64,000 bases of DNA from the NCBI GenBank assembly GCA_026826555.1, contig JAKSZT010053887.1, positions 68,965,212 to 69,029,211 on the forward strand, given 5' to 3'. This stretch comes from Tolypeutes matacus (taxonomy: Eukaryota > Chordata > Mammalia > Cingulata > Chlamyphoridae). A model generated the notes under the pieces. That model saw only the letters and a program-made list of their open reading frames with translations, was not told where the DNA came from and ran no database searches. Positions 23,770 through 35,780 of this stretch are shown here, one piece after another (the first letter of the stretch is position 1; the number at the start of each line of letters is the position of its first letter). The position numbers and the translations under genes are program-made.

Positions 23770-25065
23770 TATTGCTATCTTAACAATAATAAGTGCTCAG
23801 ATCCATGGTCATAGGATATCATTTAACTCATTTAGATACTCTTTATTGCAACAATGTTTTGAAGTTTTCAGTGTTTAACAGTTATTTTGTTAAATTAATA
23901 CATAAATATTTTGTTATTTTTAATGCCATTGTAAATTGAATGATTTCCTTAATTTCATCTTTGGAATGTTATTTGCTAGTGTATAGAAATGCATTGGATT
24001 TTTTGTAGTTTGATCTTGTTTACTGCAATATTGCTGAAATCATTGTTAATTCTAATAGTTTTATTCTAGTTTCTTAGTATCTCTATATATAATCATGTTA
24101 TCTGCAAGTATAGTTTAACTTTCTTTCCAATCTTCATGCTCTTTTTAAATTATCTAATTGCTCTAGCTGGAAAATCCAGTACAACGTAACCTAGAGGTAA
24201 GGGTAGTAGATATCCTTGTTTTATTCCTAATCTTCGGGAAAAAGCATTCAGTCTCTCATTTTAAATATGATAATAGTTGTGGTGTTTTCTTCTATTGCTA
24301 GTCTGTTGAGTGTTTCATCATGAGAGTGTGTGGTATTTTGTCAAATGCTTTTCCTGCTTCTGTTGAAATGATCATGTTAATTTTGTCCTTCACTCTGTAT
24401 TTAGTATATTACATTAATTGGTTTTTGGATCCTAAACTTACCTTGCATTACTGAGTTAAATTCCACTTGTACACAGTGTTTAATCCTTATTATATGTCAT
24501 TGGATTTAGTTTTGTAGTAGGTACTTAAGGATTTTTTCATATATTCTTAAGATATGCTGTTCTGTAGTTTTATTTTCTTTTGATGTCTTTGTTTGATTTT
24601 GTTATCAAGGTAATACTGACCTCACAGAAAGCTTCTAATGTTTTGAAGCATTTGTGAAGGATTGATATTGGTTCTTCTTTGAATGCTTAGTAAAATTCAC
24701 CAGTGAAGTCATGTTGGCAAGAGCTTGTCTTTGTGGTAAATAAATTACTAACTCAATCCCTTTATTTGTTAGAGATCTACTCAGAATTTCTATTTCTTCT
24801 TGAGTCCGTTTTGATAATTTCTGTTTGTTTTGGGAATTCTAGGATGAAATTTATGGTTGATCTAAATTATCTAATTTGTCTATGTACAATGGATCGTATT
24901 CTCATCTAATTTTTAATTTTTCTTAGGTCATTAGTGATACCCCCTCTTTTACTCCTTATATATTATTTTGAGTGTTCTATTTCTTTTTTTTTTTTTTCTT
25001 GGTCTAACTAATATTTGGTTATTTTGTTGATCTATTCAAACAACCATCTTTTTGTTTTATTGATT

Positions 25066-25388
25066 TTCTCTCTTGTTTTTCTTTTTTTTTTTTTTTTTTT
25101 TTTTTNNNNNNNNNNNNNNNNNNNNNNNNNNNNNNNNNNNNNNNNNNNNNNNNNNNNNNNNNNNNNNNNNNNNNNNNNNNNNNNNNNNNNNNNNNNNNNN
25201 NNNNNTATGTGTATTTGCTTACAAAAATGTTATTTATATATATATATATATACATATATTTTAAGAGGTGCTTAGATTACCTAAAATATTACACGGAACC
25301 CACTGGGATTCCCATGTTGCCCACCTCCCACACCTCCCACCACATCCAACACAAACATCTCCCACAGCATGTTCTCTCTTGTTTTTCT
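25066..25388 (-). mobile_element. Short young LINE-1 3'-end insertion with 17-bp TSD, spanning the gap
   Basis: A 17-bp direct repeat (TTCTCTCTTGTTTTTCT) lies at 25,066-25,082 and 25,372-25,388. Between the copies is a T-run (reverse of poly(A)), the N gap, then 25,206-25,368, nearly identical to the reverse complement of 190-356 at the window start. It is therefore a severely 5'-truncated LINE-1 insertion within the older LINE-1. The frames at 25,015-25,275, 25,019-25,255 and 25,073-25,264 run through the Ns and are meaningless. Confidence 0.9.
25106..25205. other. Assembly gap (100 N)
   Basis: There are exactly 100 N, a conventional size for a gap of unknown length. By comparison with 357-429 at the window start, the missing non-poly(A) sequence should be about 73 bases plus some poly(T). 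Confidence 0.95.
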
Positions 25389-26827
25389 ATTTCATTTATT
25401 TCTGTTCTAGTCTATTATTTCCTTCCTTCTTCTTACTCTGGTTATAGTATGCTCTTGTGCTAGTTTCTTAAAATAAAAGTTTAAGTTGTTCATTTAAGAT
25501 ATTTATTTTTAATATAGACATTTACAGCTATTTATTTTACTATTAGCACAGCTTTAGGTGCTCCCTATATGTTTGCTATGGTGTTTTCATTTTCATTCAT
25601 CTCAAAATATTTTATAATTTTTCTTGTGATTTCTGTTCAACTCATTAACTATTAGGAATGTGTTGTTTAATTTCCATATATTTATGAATATTCCAGTGTT
25701 CTTTTTGGGATTTATTTTTAATTTCATTTCATTGTAGTTAGAAAACATAATTTGTATCATTTCAATACTTTTATATTTAATGAGGCTTGTTTTATGGACT
25801 AACATAAGGCCTCTCCCAAAGAATGGTTCATGTGTGCTTGAGAATAATGTGTATTCTGCTGTTGGATGAAGGGCACTACAGATTGAGTTAGAGCTACAGT
25901 AGTTGATTTAAAGTTCATCTTCTAATTTATTGCCTTCTGCTTAGTTCATCTATCCATTATTAGAAGTGGTATATTGACATTTCCACTATTATGGTTGCAA
26001 TCTCTGTTTCTGATTTCAGTCCTGTCAGTTTTTGTTTCATATATTTTGAGATCTGTTGTTATTTATGTAAAATGTTGTATGACTATATATATTTATAATT
26101 CATATACCTTTCTGAAAAAGTGATCCTTTATCATTATAAAATATCCCTCTTTATCTCTAGTATTTTAAAATATATTTGTATGATGTTAATATAGCCACTT
26201 CAATTCATTTGTGGTTGTTATTTTCATGGTATATCACAGTCCATCCTTATACTTTGAAACTAATTTTATCTTTGAATGTAAAGTGTATCTCTTTAGACAG
26301 TATATAATTGAATCTTATTTATTTTCAATATTATTATCTTTGGCTTGTTTAATCCATTCACATTTATGTTATTATTGATGTGGTAGCATTTATATCTGCC
26401 ATTTGACCATTTTATTTCTTTATGCCCCTTGAGTGTTTTCTTTATTTATTGTTTCTTGATTCCTATTTTACTGAATTCTTTTGTATTAAGTGGAATTTTA
26501 GTGTAACTTAATTCTTTCAATGATTTTAACTACTTTTAAAATTTTTCTTGCTGGATTCTGTAGAGCTTAAAATATACATCTTGATTTCTCAGAATCTATT
26601 TTAGATTTGTACTGACTTAGTTCCAGTGAAATACAGATTGTTTACTATTATATATCGTCAGACACCCCTCCTTTTGGTGCTATTACTGTTATACATTTTA
26701 CATCTTTATATGTTATAAGCCCAAAAATAAAATTTTTAATTATTGATCTATATAATCGTATGTATTTTGAAAAACCTGAGAGAAGGCGAACAAGTACATA
26801 TTCAGAGAGTTTTGTTACATTAACCTT

Positions 26828-27866
26828 TTTTAAAATACATTTTATTCATCTGTTTATTTTTAAAGATACATTGGATTACATAAGTGTTAAATAAAAAATA
26901 TAGAGGATTCCCATATGCCCTACTTCCTCCCTCTCCCACACTTTCCCACACTAACAACATCCTTCATTAGAGTTGTACATTTGTTACAATTTATGAACAC
27001 ATATTGAAGCATTGCTACAAACCATGGATTATAGTTTACATTATAGTGTTATACTCTGTCCCACACAATTTTGTAAGTTATGACAAAATATATAATGACC
27101 TGTATCCGTCATTGCAATATCATGCAGGACAATTCCAATGTCCAGAAAATGTCCCCATATTACACCTATTTTTCCCTCTCCCTCCCTTCAGAACCTCCAG
27201 TGTCTAGATGTCTCTAGAGCCCTCAGGAGCCCCTCTATTTGAGGCAATACTTATTGTGGTAGTCAATGAGATTCTGATGAGATGTGCATAAGCATAATCT
27301 CTGGAATGACCTCCCAACTCACTTTGAAATCTCTTAGACATATCGACTTATTTGTATTTAGCCTTTCCCCTTTTTGGTCAAGGTCTTTTTCCAGATGCAT
27401 TGCTAGTTGGCGCTTGGTAGTAATCCCAGGGTGCCAGGGAGGCTTATCCCTGGGATTCATGTCCCATGCCAGGGGGAAGGAGGTGCATTTATATGCTGAG
27501 TTTGGCTTAGAGAGAGGCCACTATTAAGCAACAATGAGGCCCTCAGGAGGTAACTCTTAGGCAACATATAATACTAGGCTAAGTCTCAATTTCAAAAGAA
27601 ATAAGTATAATTATCAATATCAAGGTCTCGTCGCAATCATCTGTCCTCCTTCACTAGGGACAACCCCTGTACTTGGGGAATTCTTGCTGTCCCAATAGGG
27701 AATGTAGCAGAGCTCTCCAGGATGGAAATTCAATAATCTTTTGGTTGTTGTGTGTATCTCCACCCACAGTGAAAATGCCCCATGAGTACTTGAACACATT
27801 CACATAAGTTATAGGTATGCCTCAGGTGAATCCCCTCCCACACATGCCAATATGTCAAGCCCTCAA
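26828..27866 (-). mobile_element. LINE-1 3' UTR copy (minus), internally deleted
   Basis: From a T-rich left edge it follows the reverse complement of the long 3' UTR at 56,011-57,670: TTGGATTACATAAGTGTTAAA, 'CATTTGTTACAATTTATGAACACATATTGAAGCATTGC', then after a jump at about 27,203 'GAGCCCTCAGGAGCCCCTCT' (compare 57,010-57,030), then 'GCCAGGGAGGCTTATCCCTGGGA' and 'GAGAGAGGCCACTATTAAGCAAC'. The jump removes about 520 bases that are present in the 56-kb copy. It shows that this 3' UTR is at least 1.6 kb long in more than one element. Confidence 0.75.
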
Positions 27867-27869
27867 TAT

Positions 27870-28285
27870 TATTTCAAGTAACTATGAATCTTAATCTTCA
27901 AAAAGTGAAACTTATTAGTTACCATAGTCCTGAGGGGAGGGGGAGGGAAGAATAGAATCAATGGAACATAGGGCATTTTTAGGGCATTAGAATTATTCTC
28001 CATGATGTTGCAATAATGGATACAGGCCATTTTAAATTTCATCAAAATTATAAATATGAGTGGTCCAAAATATAAATCATAATGTAAACCTTTGTCCATG
28101 GTTAGTAGCAATGCTTCAATATTTGTACATCAATTGTAACAAATGTACCATCCACATATAAAATGTTATTAATAGGGGAGAGGGGGAAAGGGTGAGGGCA
28201 TTGGGTTAATGGGAATCCCCTATATTCTGTAAGTGACTTTTCTATAATCTAAAGCGTCTTTGAAGATAAAATGAAAAAAAATTAG
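27870..28285 (+). mobile_element. LINE-1 3' end (plus), back-to-back with the previous copy
   Basis: This is the terminal 3' UTR in plus orientation: GGGGAGGGGGAGGGAAGAATAG (27,935-27,956, a G-rich tract), CAATAATGGATACAGGCCAT, 'CAATATTTGTACATCAATTGTAACAAATGTACC', 'GGGAGAGGGGGAAAGGGTGAGG', and an A-rich end at 28,268-28,284. It repeats in opposite orientation the terminal part of 26,828-27,210, giving an inverted repeat with both 3' ends pointing outwards. Confidence 0.75.
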
Positions 28286-28435
28286 ACTCCGGGGTAATAT
28301 ACGGAAGAAAATGTCACTATACATATAAGACAACTGATCTTACAGTGATGAAAGACATAATGTCTAAAATTTTTTTTATTATTTCAAAATTTAAATTTTT
28401 TTTGATATTTTATTTGTTATTTTAAAAACCATCAT

Positions 28436-29089
28436 CACTGTCCTGATTCTGTGATAATCAGGGTGGGCTAAACATTCGCTATATTAGAAACCATGCATGT
28501 GTCCCCAGACCTCGTTTTCCTCCCTAGGTCTGGTTTTTAGAATGCTGGTGATAAACTAAGCCTGATTTATTATATGTCCATCCTGTATGGGAAAAGACAG
28601 TAACTCTAGGTATCTCTGGTCAACCTTAAGAGATATAGCAGGGGGCTATATCTGGTTGGCGTCCATCTCCCATATGGAGGGACCTGGGTTCAATCCCCGG
28701 GACCTCCTGGTAAAAATTTAAAAAATATATAGAAGGTGCGTGGGCCGCCAGGCCCTGTGCGCGGGCGCACCACCAGTTCCCGCGAGCCACACAACAAGAT
28801 GATGACATAATAGGAGAGTGACACAAGGGAGAGGCAAGATGAGACGCACCGAAAAACCAGCAACTAAGGTTGCGCGGGCAGGATGCCTCTCTCCTACATC
28901 AGAGATTCCAAGGATTGAATCCCAGTGAAGACAGGAGGAGAAGGACGAGAAGAGAGGGCAGAAAATGGACACAGAGTTGCCCAGCGAATGGACACAGAAA
29001 CAGCAAAAACGGGGGGGGGGAGGGGGAAGGGGTGTAAAAATGGATAAAAGTAAATAAATAAATAAATCCTTAAAAAAATAAAAAAAAAT
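28436..29089 (+). mobile_element. Chimeric DAS-type SINE with about 200-bp unrelated head
   Basis: AAAAACCATCAT repeats at 28,424-28,435 and 29,090-29,101 and marks one insertion. From about 28,645 it is a DAS-type SINE: GTTGGCGTCCATCTCCCATATGG, B box GGGTTCAATCC (28,686-28,696), body, a second tRNA-like segment with GGATTGAATCCC (28,914-28,925), GAGGAGAAGGACGAGAAGAG, ATGGACACAGA units, a G-run and an (AAAT)n/A-rich tail. The first 210 bases (28,436-28,645) do not resemble the other two SINEs and I cannot identify them. Overlapping minus frames (28,626-29,101) are chance frames. Confidence 0.75.
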
Positions 29090-29559
29090 AAAAACCATCA
29101 TTATTATTTCATTTTCTTGTTAATTTTATTTGGTTATTTGTTGGCTTCATTTTTGGAGAGGTTTTAGATTTCAGAAGGGTCATATATTAACTTTATTTTT
29201 CAGTTGGGTTCTTTTCATTTCTTCCTGTGGATTCAAGTTACTAACAGTATTATTTCCATACTCCAATATAGCTTTGTTCCCCCCACCTTCTTTGTGTTAT
29301 TTTTACATATGTTGCATTTCTACATTGTATAATACACTATATCATACTATTATAAATTGTATGCATATTATAAACAATATGTGTACAATTACATACATCT
29401 TATTTTATGCAAATGCTTTTTAAGTCAGTCAAGACAAAGAAAGAAAAGAAATGTGCAATCATACTGTGTTTTGCGATTACCTACATAATTACATTTACAG
29501 CTCCTATTGCCCTCACTCCACCCCATGGTTTTGAAATAGTGTTTGCTGTTCCTTGTTTT

Positions 29560-30650
29560 CAGCCTGAATAACTTCCTTAGTATTTCTTGTAAGGCAGTTT
29601 TGCTAGGAATGGATTCTTTCAGTTCTTGATTACCTAATACACTGTTCATTTCATCTTCATTTTTGGAATATAGTTTTGCTGGATATAAAATCTTGGTTCA
29701 CAATTGTTTTTTTGTTTTGTTTTGTCTTGTTTTGTTTTGTTTTAATGTTCAGAACATTTAATTTGCCATCTTCCATTTTAACTTTTGTTGCTTCTGATGA
29801 GAAGTTAGCTTTTAATCTTACTGGGGTTCCCTTTTACATCATGAGTAATTCTTCTCTTGCTGTATTCAAGATTTTCTCTTTTCTCTTTTCTTTGTCATTC
29901 AACATTTAGACTATTATGTGTTGGGGTATGGATGTTTTTGCATTTCTCTTAGTTGGAATTCATTGAGCTCTTTAAATATGTAGAATTTTTTCATCAAAAT
30001 TGCAAAGGTTTCAGTCATTAGATCTTTGAATATTTTTCTGCTCTTTTCTCTTTCTTCTCACCTTCTGGTACTCCTGTTATACATATTTTGGTTAGGTTAA
30101 TGGTGCCCCATATTCTCTGCAGATCTGTTAATTTTTCTTTATTATTATTTTCTCTTTTTTTTAGATGGCATAGTCTTCATTGATCTATCTTCCAATATGT
30201 TGATTCTTCTGCCACCTCAAATTTACTGTTAAGCCCCTCAACTAATTTTTCATTTCATTTATTGTACTTTTCAACTCCAGAATTTCTATTTGATTCTTTT
30301 TAACAATTTTTGTGTTAATATACGCTATTTGATAAGACATTATCATCATATCTTCCTTTAATTCTTAAGCTTTGTTTCCCTTAATTCTTTGGGAATATTT
30401 CTAATAACAGTTTTTAAGTCTTTGTCTGCCAACTTCACCATCTGGAACCCTTTAAATGCAAATTCTTTTGGCTGCTTTTTCCTGCATGTGAGCCACATTC
30501 TCCCATTTCTTCATGTGTCTCAAAACAATTGTTTGATACTGGACATTTCAGATGATATATTAGTCTGGTTACTGATTCCCACCTATCCCCAGGAGTTTTA
30601 TTGTTGTTATTTGCATTGTTATTGCTTACTTATCCTGCAAATTTTCTTTC
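29560..30650 (-). pseudogene. LINE-1 ORF1 relic of the old element
   Basis: The plus strand reads 'TATTTCTTGTAAGGCAGTTTTGCT', 'TTTTGCTGGATATAAAATCTTGG', 'GCTTCTGATGAGAAGTTAGCTTTTAATCTTACTGGGGTTCC' and 'CTTGCTGTATTCAAGATTTTCTC'. This is the antisense of the ORF1 C-terminal/RRM region and is collinear with 62,570-62,840 in the younger LINE-1. ORF1 encodes the coiled-coil RNA-binding chaperone of the LINE-1 particle. No frame of useful length survives. A (TTTTG)n run at 29,705-29,743 interrupts it. Confidence 0.75.
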
Positions 30651-31414
30651 CCTCAAAATATGCAGCCTCTGATGTCCCTACTCCCCTTGTTTTTAGACCT
30701 TAGGCTGGCTCCCTAGGTTATGCTTAAACCTCCTTCACCAGTTAGACGTTCACCTTTTACCACTAGATATGCATGTGTGCCTTGGAGGCTGCTGTCACAG
30801 CAGTTTATATTTATTTGACCCACATCCAAGCAAGGAATAATAACTTGGAACTTCACTCTCTAACTACTCCTGGGTTGTAGTCTTGGATATGCACATAGTC
30901 TTCCAGATTGACAGAAAAGGTCTCATTTTATTTTTAAGCTTGGCTTCCTAGAAGTCATCCCTGGATTGGAATATCTTATTGTTTGGTCAGGATTTTGTCA
31001 GTTGTTGTATTTAAGCCTCTTGTGTCAGTGTGGTTCCAACTTTCTGATGACTCAGTGCATGGCTTGGCGAATGCTTTTAGTTGTGTTCTATATCCTTCTC
31101 TGATTGCCCTTTAGTGGTTGCAGTTTAGCATTTGTGCACAACAGCAACACAGTTGACTAATACCCCAAGGGCTCTTCTTGTCTCTTTTTTCTAGATCTCT
31201 CTATTAAACTTCTGAATGGTCAGCATTTTGCTTATATCATGGATCTCTCAGCTTCCTCTTAATTACTTTCCACCAAGATAGTCATTGATTTTGATAAGTC
31301 CCTTACGCATGGATTTCTCAGTTCTCTTTTGAAAATCAAGTCAATCATGCAGAAGATATGAAGCTATTTGTCCTCACAGTCTGCCTTTCCTCATAGAAAG
31401 AACCCTTGATCACT

Positions 31415-31820
31415 TGAGATGGTTAGGCTCTTGTATCAGCTTGACCAGTTAATAGTACCCAGTTGTTTGATCAAGCAAGCACTGGCCTAAATGTTACTTT
31501 GAAGACATTTTGTGGACTTAAATAATTATAAGTTGATTGCATCTGTGGGAGATTATATCTACTACCAATGGAGGAGATTGAGACATCTCTTTCAATTAAT
31601 TGAAGGCCTTAAAAGGGGAAGAGGTGATTTCAGCATTCAGAAGGGATAATTTTAATCTTTACTTCTGCTAGCCAGCCTCTCCTGGAGAATTCATCAAAAA
31701 TTTTCACCAAATTTCTCAGGTTGTAGCCTCACATTCATGTGAGACAATTTTATAAAATCACATAATATTCACAGATATCTCCGGTCGGTTCCATTTCTCT
31801 AGAAAACCCTGACTAATACA
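31415..31820 (+). mobile_element. ERVL-type solo LTR (MLT2-like), 406 bp
   Basis: It begins TGAGATGGTTAGGCTCTTGTATCAGCTTGACC and ends CTAGAAAACCCTGACTAATACA, the sense layout of MLT2-type LTRs. Perfect 5-bp TSDs (TCACT) sit at 31,410-31,414 and 31,821-31,825. There is no internal region. It interrupts the 5' UTR of the old LINE-1, which resumes at about 31,826, so the insertion is younger than that LINE-1. Confidence 0.85.
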
Positions 31821-31825
31821 TCACT

Positions 31826-32310
31826 GCACCATAGATGGGGGTAAGAGCCCACTTTTCCTGACTTGAAACTCCTTCTCTACTGGTGGACATTGGGGGATAA
31901 TATAGCACCTGATTTTCTCAGCTTGCCTCTAATGGCATAGGACTTCTGCCCTATAAGTTATCTTTGGCAGGGACAATCATGATCTCAGTGTTTTTCCTCT
32001 GCTATGCTTAGGGTAGAGCTTCCACCCTATTAGTGGAAGGTGGTTTGGGGTAGAGAGATCCTGTCCATACTACTGTCTCTACCTGGAATAGGCTTCTTCA
32101 GCAGAAGGCTCGGATTTGGGAAGGGGATGAGAACTGTTAAATGTCTGGCCCTCCCAGGGTGAAATTTGGGGCCTCTTCTCCCTAATAAAATTTCAAGAAA
32201 TTCTAATTCAAAGTATTTCAACTCCTCCTCACAAAATTGGGGCCTCTTCTCCCTTTGTCTTTCTCTGACTCTCTTTCCCTCTTTCTCTCTCACTTTCCTA
32301 GTCACATCGA
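31826..32310 (-). repeat. 5' UTR part of the old LINE-1
   Basis: The plus strand shows pieces such as 'GGGGGTAAGAGCCCACTTTTCCTGACTTG', 'CTGGTGGACATTGGGGGATAATATAGCACC' and C/T-rich 'CTCTGACTCTCTTTCCCTCTTTCTCTCTCAC', which I associate with antisense 5' UTRs of old LINE-1s. A 'GGGGCCTCTTCTCCCT' phrase is duplicated (32,169-32,184 and 32,239-32,254). Moderate confidence; the outer border is a guess. Confidence 0.5.
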
Positions 32311-35300
32311 GTAATTAAGAAAAATATTTGAGAGATATTTAAATCCTTCTTTTCTTTAACATTTAAATGTAGTTTCAATCCAAATTACATAGTTTCTATT
32401 TAAAACATGCTTCTTTAATCCTTGTGAATGTTATCTAAATTTTTATTATAATAAAAAAAACGAATGGCCTTTCAAATCACTAATCTTTTCATAGTAATGA
32501 TGCAGAAAGTATAACCAAAAAAATGAAAAGACATTTGTTGGCTGGTATCTTAAATTGGTTCATCTCTAAAGGATGGTAATTGTACTTAAAAGTTCAAATT
32601 GGCTTTAAGAAATGATCCATAATTGTCATTTAATTGGAGAATAGATTGCAGATGATTAACTGTGTGCAATTTATACATAATTTCAATGAATGTTAATATC
32701 TCAAAAATAAATTTAATATTTATTTTAATAATGGTAAAATTAGAAAAAATAAGCCTCATTTTAAATTCACAGTTAACAAAATATTAATTATTTTGAATGG
32801 AATAATTGTAATACTATAAAGTATTATGGTTTCTATTCCAGGGGAAAATTTTTTAAAAATTATATTTTTTACTTTTGTCAGCCCTTATATATGATCAAAA
32901 ACAAATTTTCTGTGATTCATTGTATTCTTGAAAATACATTTTAATATAGCACATTTTAATCTGAATTAATATATACAGTTGCATTCTTTTCATTTCTCCG
33001 AAAGAGAAAGGATTTAAAGAGATTTCTTTTGAGGTCATTCACAAAAATATAGTAGATGAAAAAAAATATATATATATAGTAGAAGGTAGGTTGTAATTAA
33101 TATTTGTATTCAATTTGCATTCATTAAATTCATATTTTGTTTAATAATTACTAATATGATTGCATCGTTACATGCATCTAAGATTATTAATTTCATTTGG
33201 TTAAACCAAAATAGGCAACAAAAACTTAAGGTTTGCCATTCCTAAAATATTTTATACAATTAAATTACAATATTAATTTTAAATATAAAGCAGTTTTTCA
33301 TTCTTTGCAGTATATTTTGTAGATATATATATTTTAAAGTCTATGATCAAGTTCTTAATACATCAGGTTAATATATGCTCAGTATTTCCAGATGCCTGCA
33401 AATGTGAAACATCTGAAAAGTTGTTTTTCCTTGTGTCTGTTAAGAAAATTAGTGAAGAAACTTTCCATAGATAATCTTAAAGTATCAAATTGAGATAACT
33501 ATCACTTGAACAAAAATTTTCAGGGGAATGCATCTTCATTCAAATCATGGAAGAAGAAGGATGTGGAAGCCTATGGGGAGAAACAATTTTTGTTTAGAAA
33601 ATACTTTTTTTTTTTCCTTTCCTAGAAGCTAGGTCTTTATTGCCACTTATTGTTATATTCGCCACTGCCTTACTTAAAGAATAATTCCCAAATGAGAAGT
33701 TCTACCTTGGTCAGAAAGTAAGGTTTTCCTTCACACCATCTTCCCCACTAAGCGTGAAAAATTCCCCAACAAATGAGAGTTTGATGCTGTGTCTTTCCAC
33801 CCTTGCTCCCCAGTCTTCAAGATGCATGGTCATTTTTAAAACTTTTCCTCCATTCCTTCCATTCCAGGTCAACCTTCTGCTTATTCCTCCAGTTTCCTCC
33901 AGCCCTAGTTTTATCTATTTAGTGTAAGCAAACTTTCAAATCTTTCTGTTTTCTACTTAGGCTAGAAGGTTTTATTATATGCATTTTGCTTCACTGAAAA
34001 CTGGGGGAAGGAAAAATTCTCCATTAGAATTCCAATGAAAGAATAATGAAGGAGGGAAATAATTACAAAACTCAAAGATTAATTCCTGGAAATATAATGC
34101 TATCTTCAAACCCTAAGTACTTTCAGACTTGGACCTCTAGGCTAAAGAATATTGTGATACCCAAATTTAATGTTATTAGGTAACACAGATGCAGATAAAG
34201 ACTTGGAAATTGTTACAGTAGAGCTTGGAGCTGGGAGTTAAATGAACCCTTTAAGCATGGGTAAGTAATTGAGTTTATGAATAGAAAAAACTTGGCTTTC
34301 AAAAAACAAGAAGACCCACATAATGAAACACAAGGAACAGATGGAAGTCAAAATTATTGCAAATAAATTCAAACAACTAAGTAAAAAACTGAGCCAGGAA
34401 ACAGAAAGATAGTATAGACAACCAGGAAGCAGGCATCTCATTACACAATTCAGGTTGCATGGAATAGAAGCAAACCAATAAAGAGGTGAACAGGTTAATA
34501 TTTCCCTCCAAGGAGGAAAGGAAGAGTGACTAGCTAAATTTAAATGGTAAATACGAGACCATTTATTTCAAACCAGAAATTTTTTATATGTTTTCTCCGA
34601 GAACAGAAACTAATCAAAGATGTAGTATAAAATTTATATTCCAATTAGGCTCAATTAGTTTTTAAAAAGAATGAAAAACCAAGGATGAAAGAGAAAAAAT
34701 GTAAATATAAAGCTTGTTTAATAAAGGTATAACTTAGAAGATTAAACATTAATTTCACACTAAACATCTTTTATTTAGACCCTCTGCAATGGAAAAAGGG
34801 GAAAAAATAATGTTTTATTCCAGATTATGGTGCAACAGTTAACTTGTCATCCAACAAGCTGTCAAGTTGTTCACAACTCAATAGGCATCAAGTTTGGCCA
34901 AGTATCAACTGGAAACTGGAATTTCCTTCAAATTTTGTCCATTAATCATTAAGCTGTGTTAATGTTACCATCTGCTTGATTAGGACAAAGAGGATTTTTT
35001 TTGACAAGCCTTCCATGATGACACATAGATAGATATCAAATAAAATGAAACATTTAATCTGACATGTATTTTATATCATGCCCTCTCTCAATTAATTGGA
35101 AAGTTCCTTGGCCAGGAAGAAACAAAAAGTACTAAGATATTTGGATACATGAGGCTGATGGATATACTGTAAAATACTACTTATTAACTATGATCATGTC
35201 TAGATTCAACCTGCTTCAATACCATTATGACTAATAGCAATATTAATGGTTGTGAAATTCTTATATCAAGATTTTAAGAAGTCTTATCTAATAGTTTTTT

Positions 35301-35780
35301 CTGAAGCAAATTTAATTAATCCTTTGCATTATGCATGCTGTATTCATTAAGATGAGATTTATGATTTCATATGATGAGAAACTTAGAGGCAAAATAGGCT
35401 TCAGCTTCAGTACATTCACCATTCTGGTTCTATTCTCCTATGATTCTCTGGATTTTATATCCCTTTATCTTAAATGCTTTATTTTAGGACTGATTACAAG
35501 ATGGTGGCAGTAGTTCCCAGGAATTATACCATGTAAAGCAACACCCCATGAAGAAGTATGAAGTTGTTTCTTCTGGTGACATGGTTTAATGACCAAGGAC
35601 ACTAGGTATTGCCTCAGGGATTATTGGCCACAAATGGGCCACAAACACATTCTTAATCCCAAAGGACAAGGAGACTAAGAGTATTATTACTAACTTTGAA
35701 TAATCAGGGTTAACCACTTAGAGCTGAAGTTAGAATTACAGAGTAATGTGGAAAAGTTGGTACATAAACATAGAGCTTTC
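32311..35780. other. Single-copy sequence, one possible conserved element
   Basis: It is AT-rich with no recognised gene or named repeat. 34,820-35,020 has even composition and a dense set of homeodomain, E-box and TCF-like words; it is treated as a candidate conserved non-coding element in the findings. A (TA)n tract lies near 33,065-33,080. Confidence 0.45.

Larger units (their letters stand above)
22740..32310 (-). mobile_element. Old near-full-length LINE-1 with nested insertions
   Basis: Read on minus, the order is 5' UTR (about 32,310-30,700), ORF1 (30,650-29,560), inter-ORF (29,560-29,102 and 26,820-26,560), then ORF2 (26,560 to about 22,920). ORF2 runs from the endonuclease, through the reverse transcriptase region near 24,700 (plus reads GAATTC-like 'AAATTCACCAGTGAAGTC'), to the C-terminal region (plus reads 'AGATTTGCATTTCCTTGATGACTAATGATG' at 22,919). 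The only long relic is 65 codons at 23,572-23,769, resembling the region after the RT. All reading frames are destroyed. Later insertions sit at 25,083-25,371, 26,830-28,285, 28,436-29,089 and 31,415-31,820. Confidence 0.8.

Noticed and set aside
25015..25275. Reading frames crossing the N gap
   Set aside because: They are created by translating N and poly(T); no real sequence supports them.
28645..28710. tRNA gene at the SINE head
   Set aside because: A good B box (GGGTTCAATCC) is present, but no cloverleaf can be drawn, and the segment continues into a SINE body and A-rich tail.
28626..29101. Minus-strand frames of 66 and 127 codons
   Set aside because: They are antisense shadows of the chimeric SINE; the poly-proline and leucine stretches come from G- and A-rich SINE parts.
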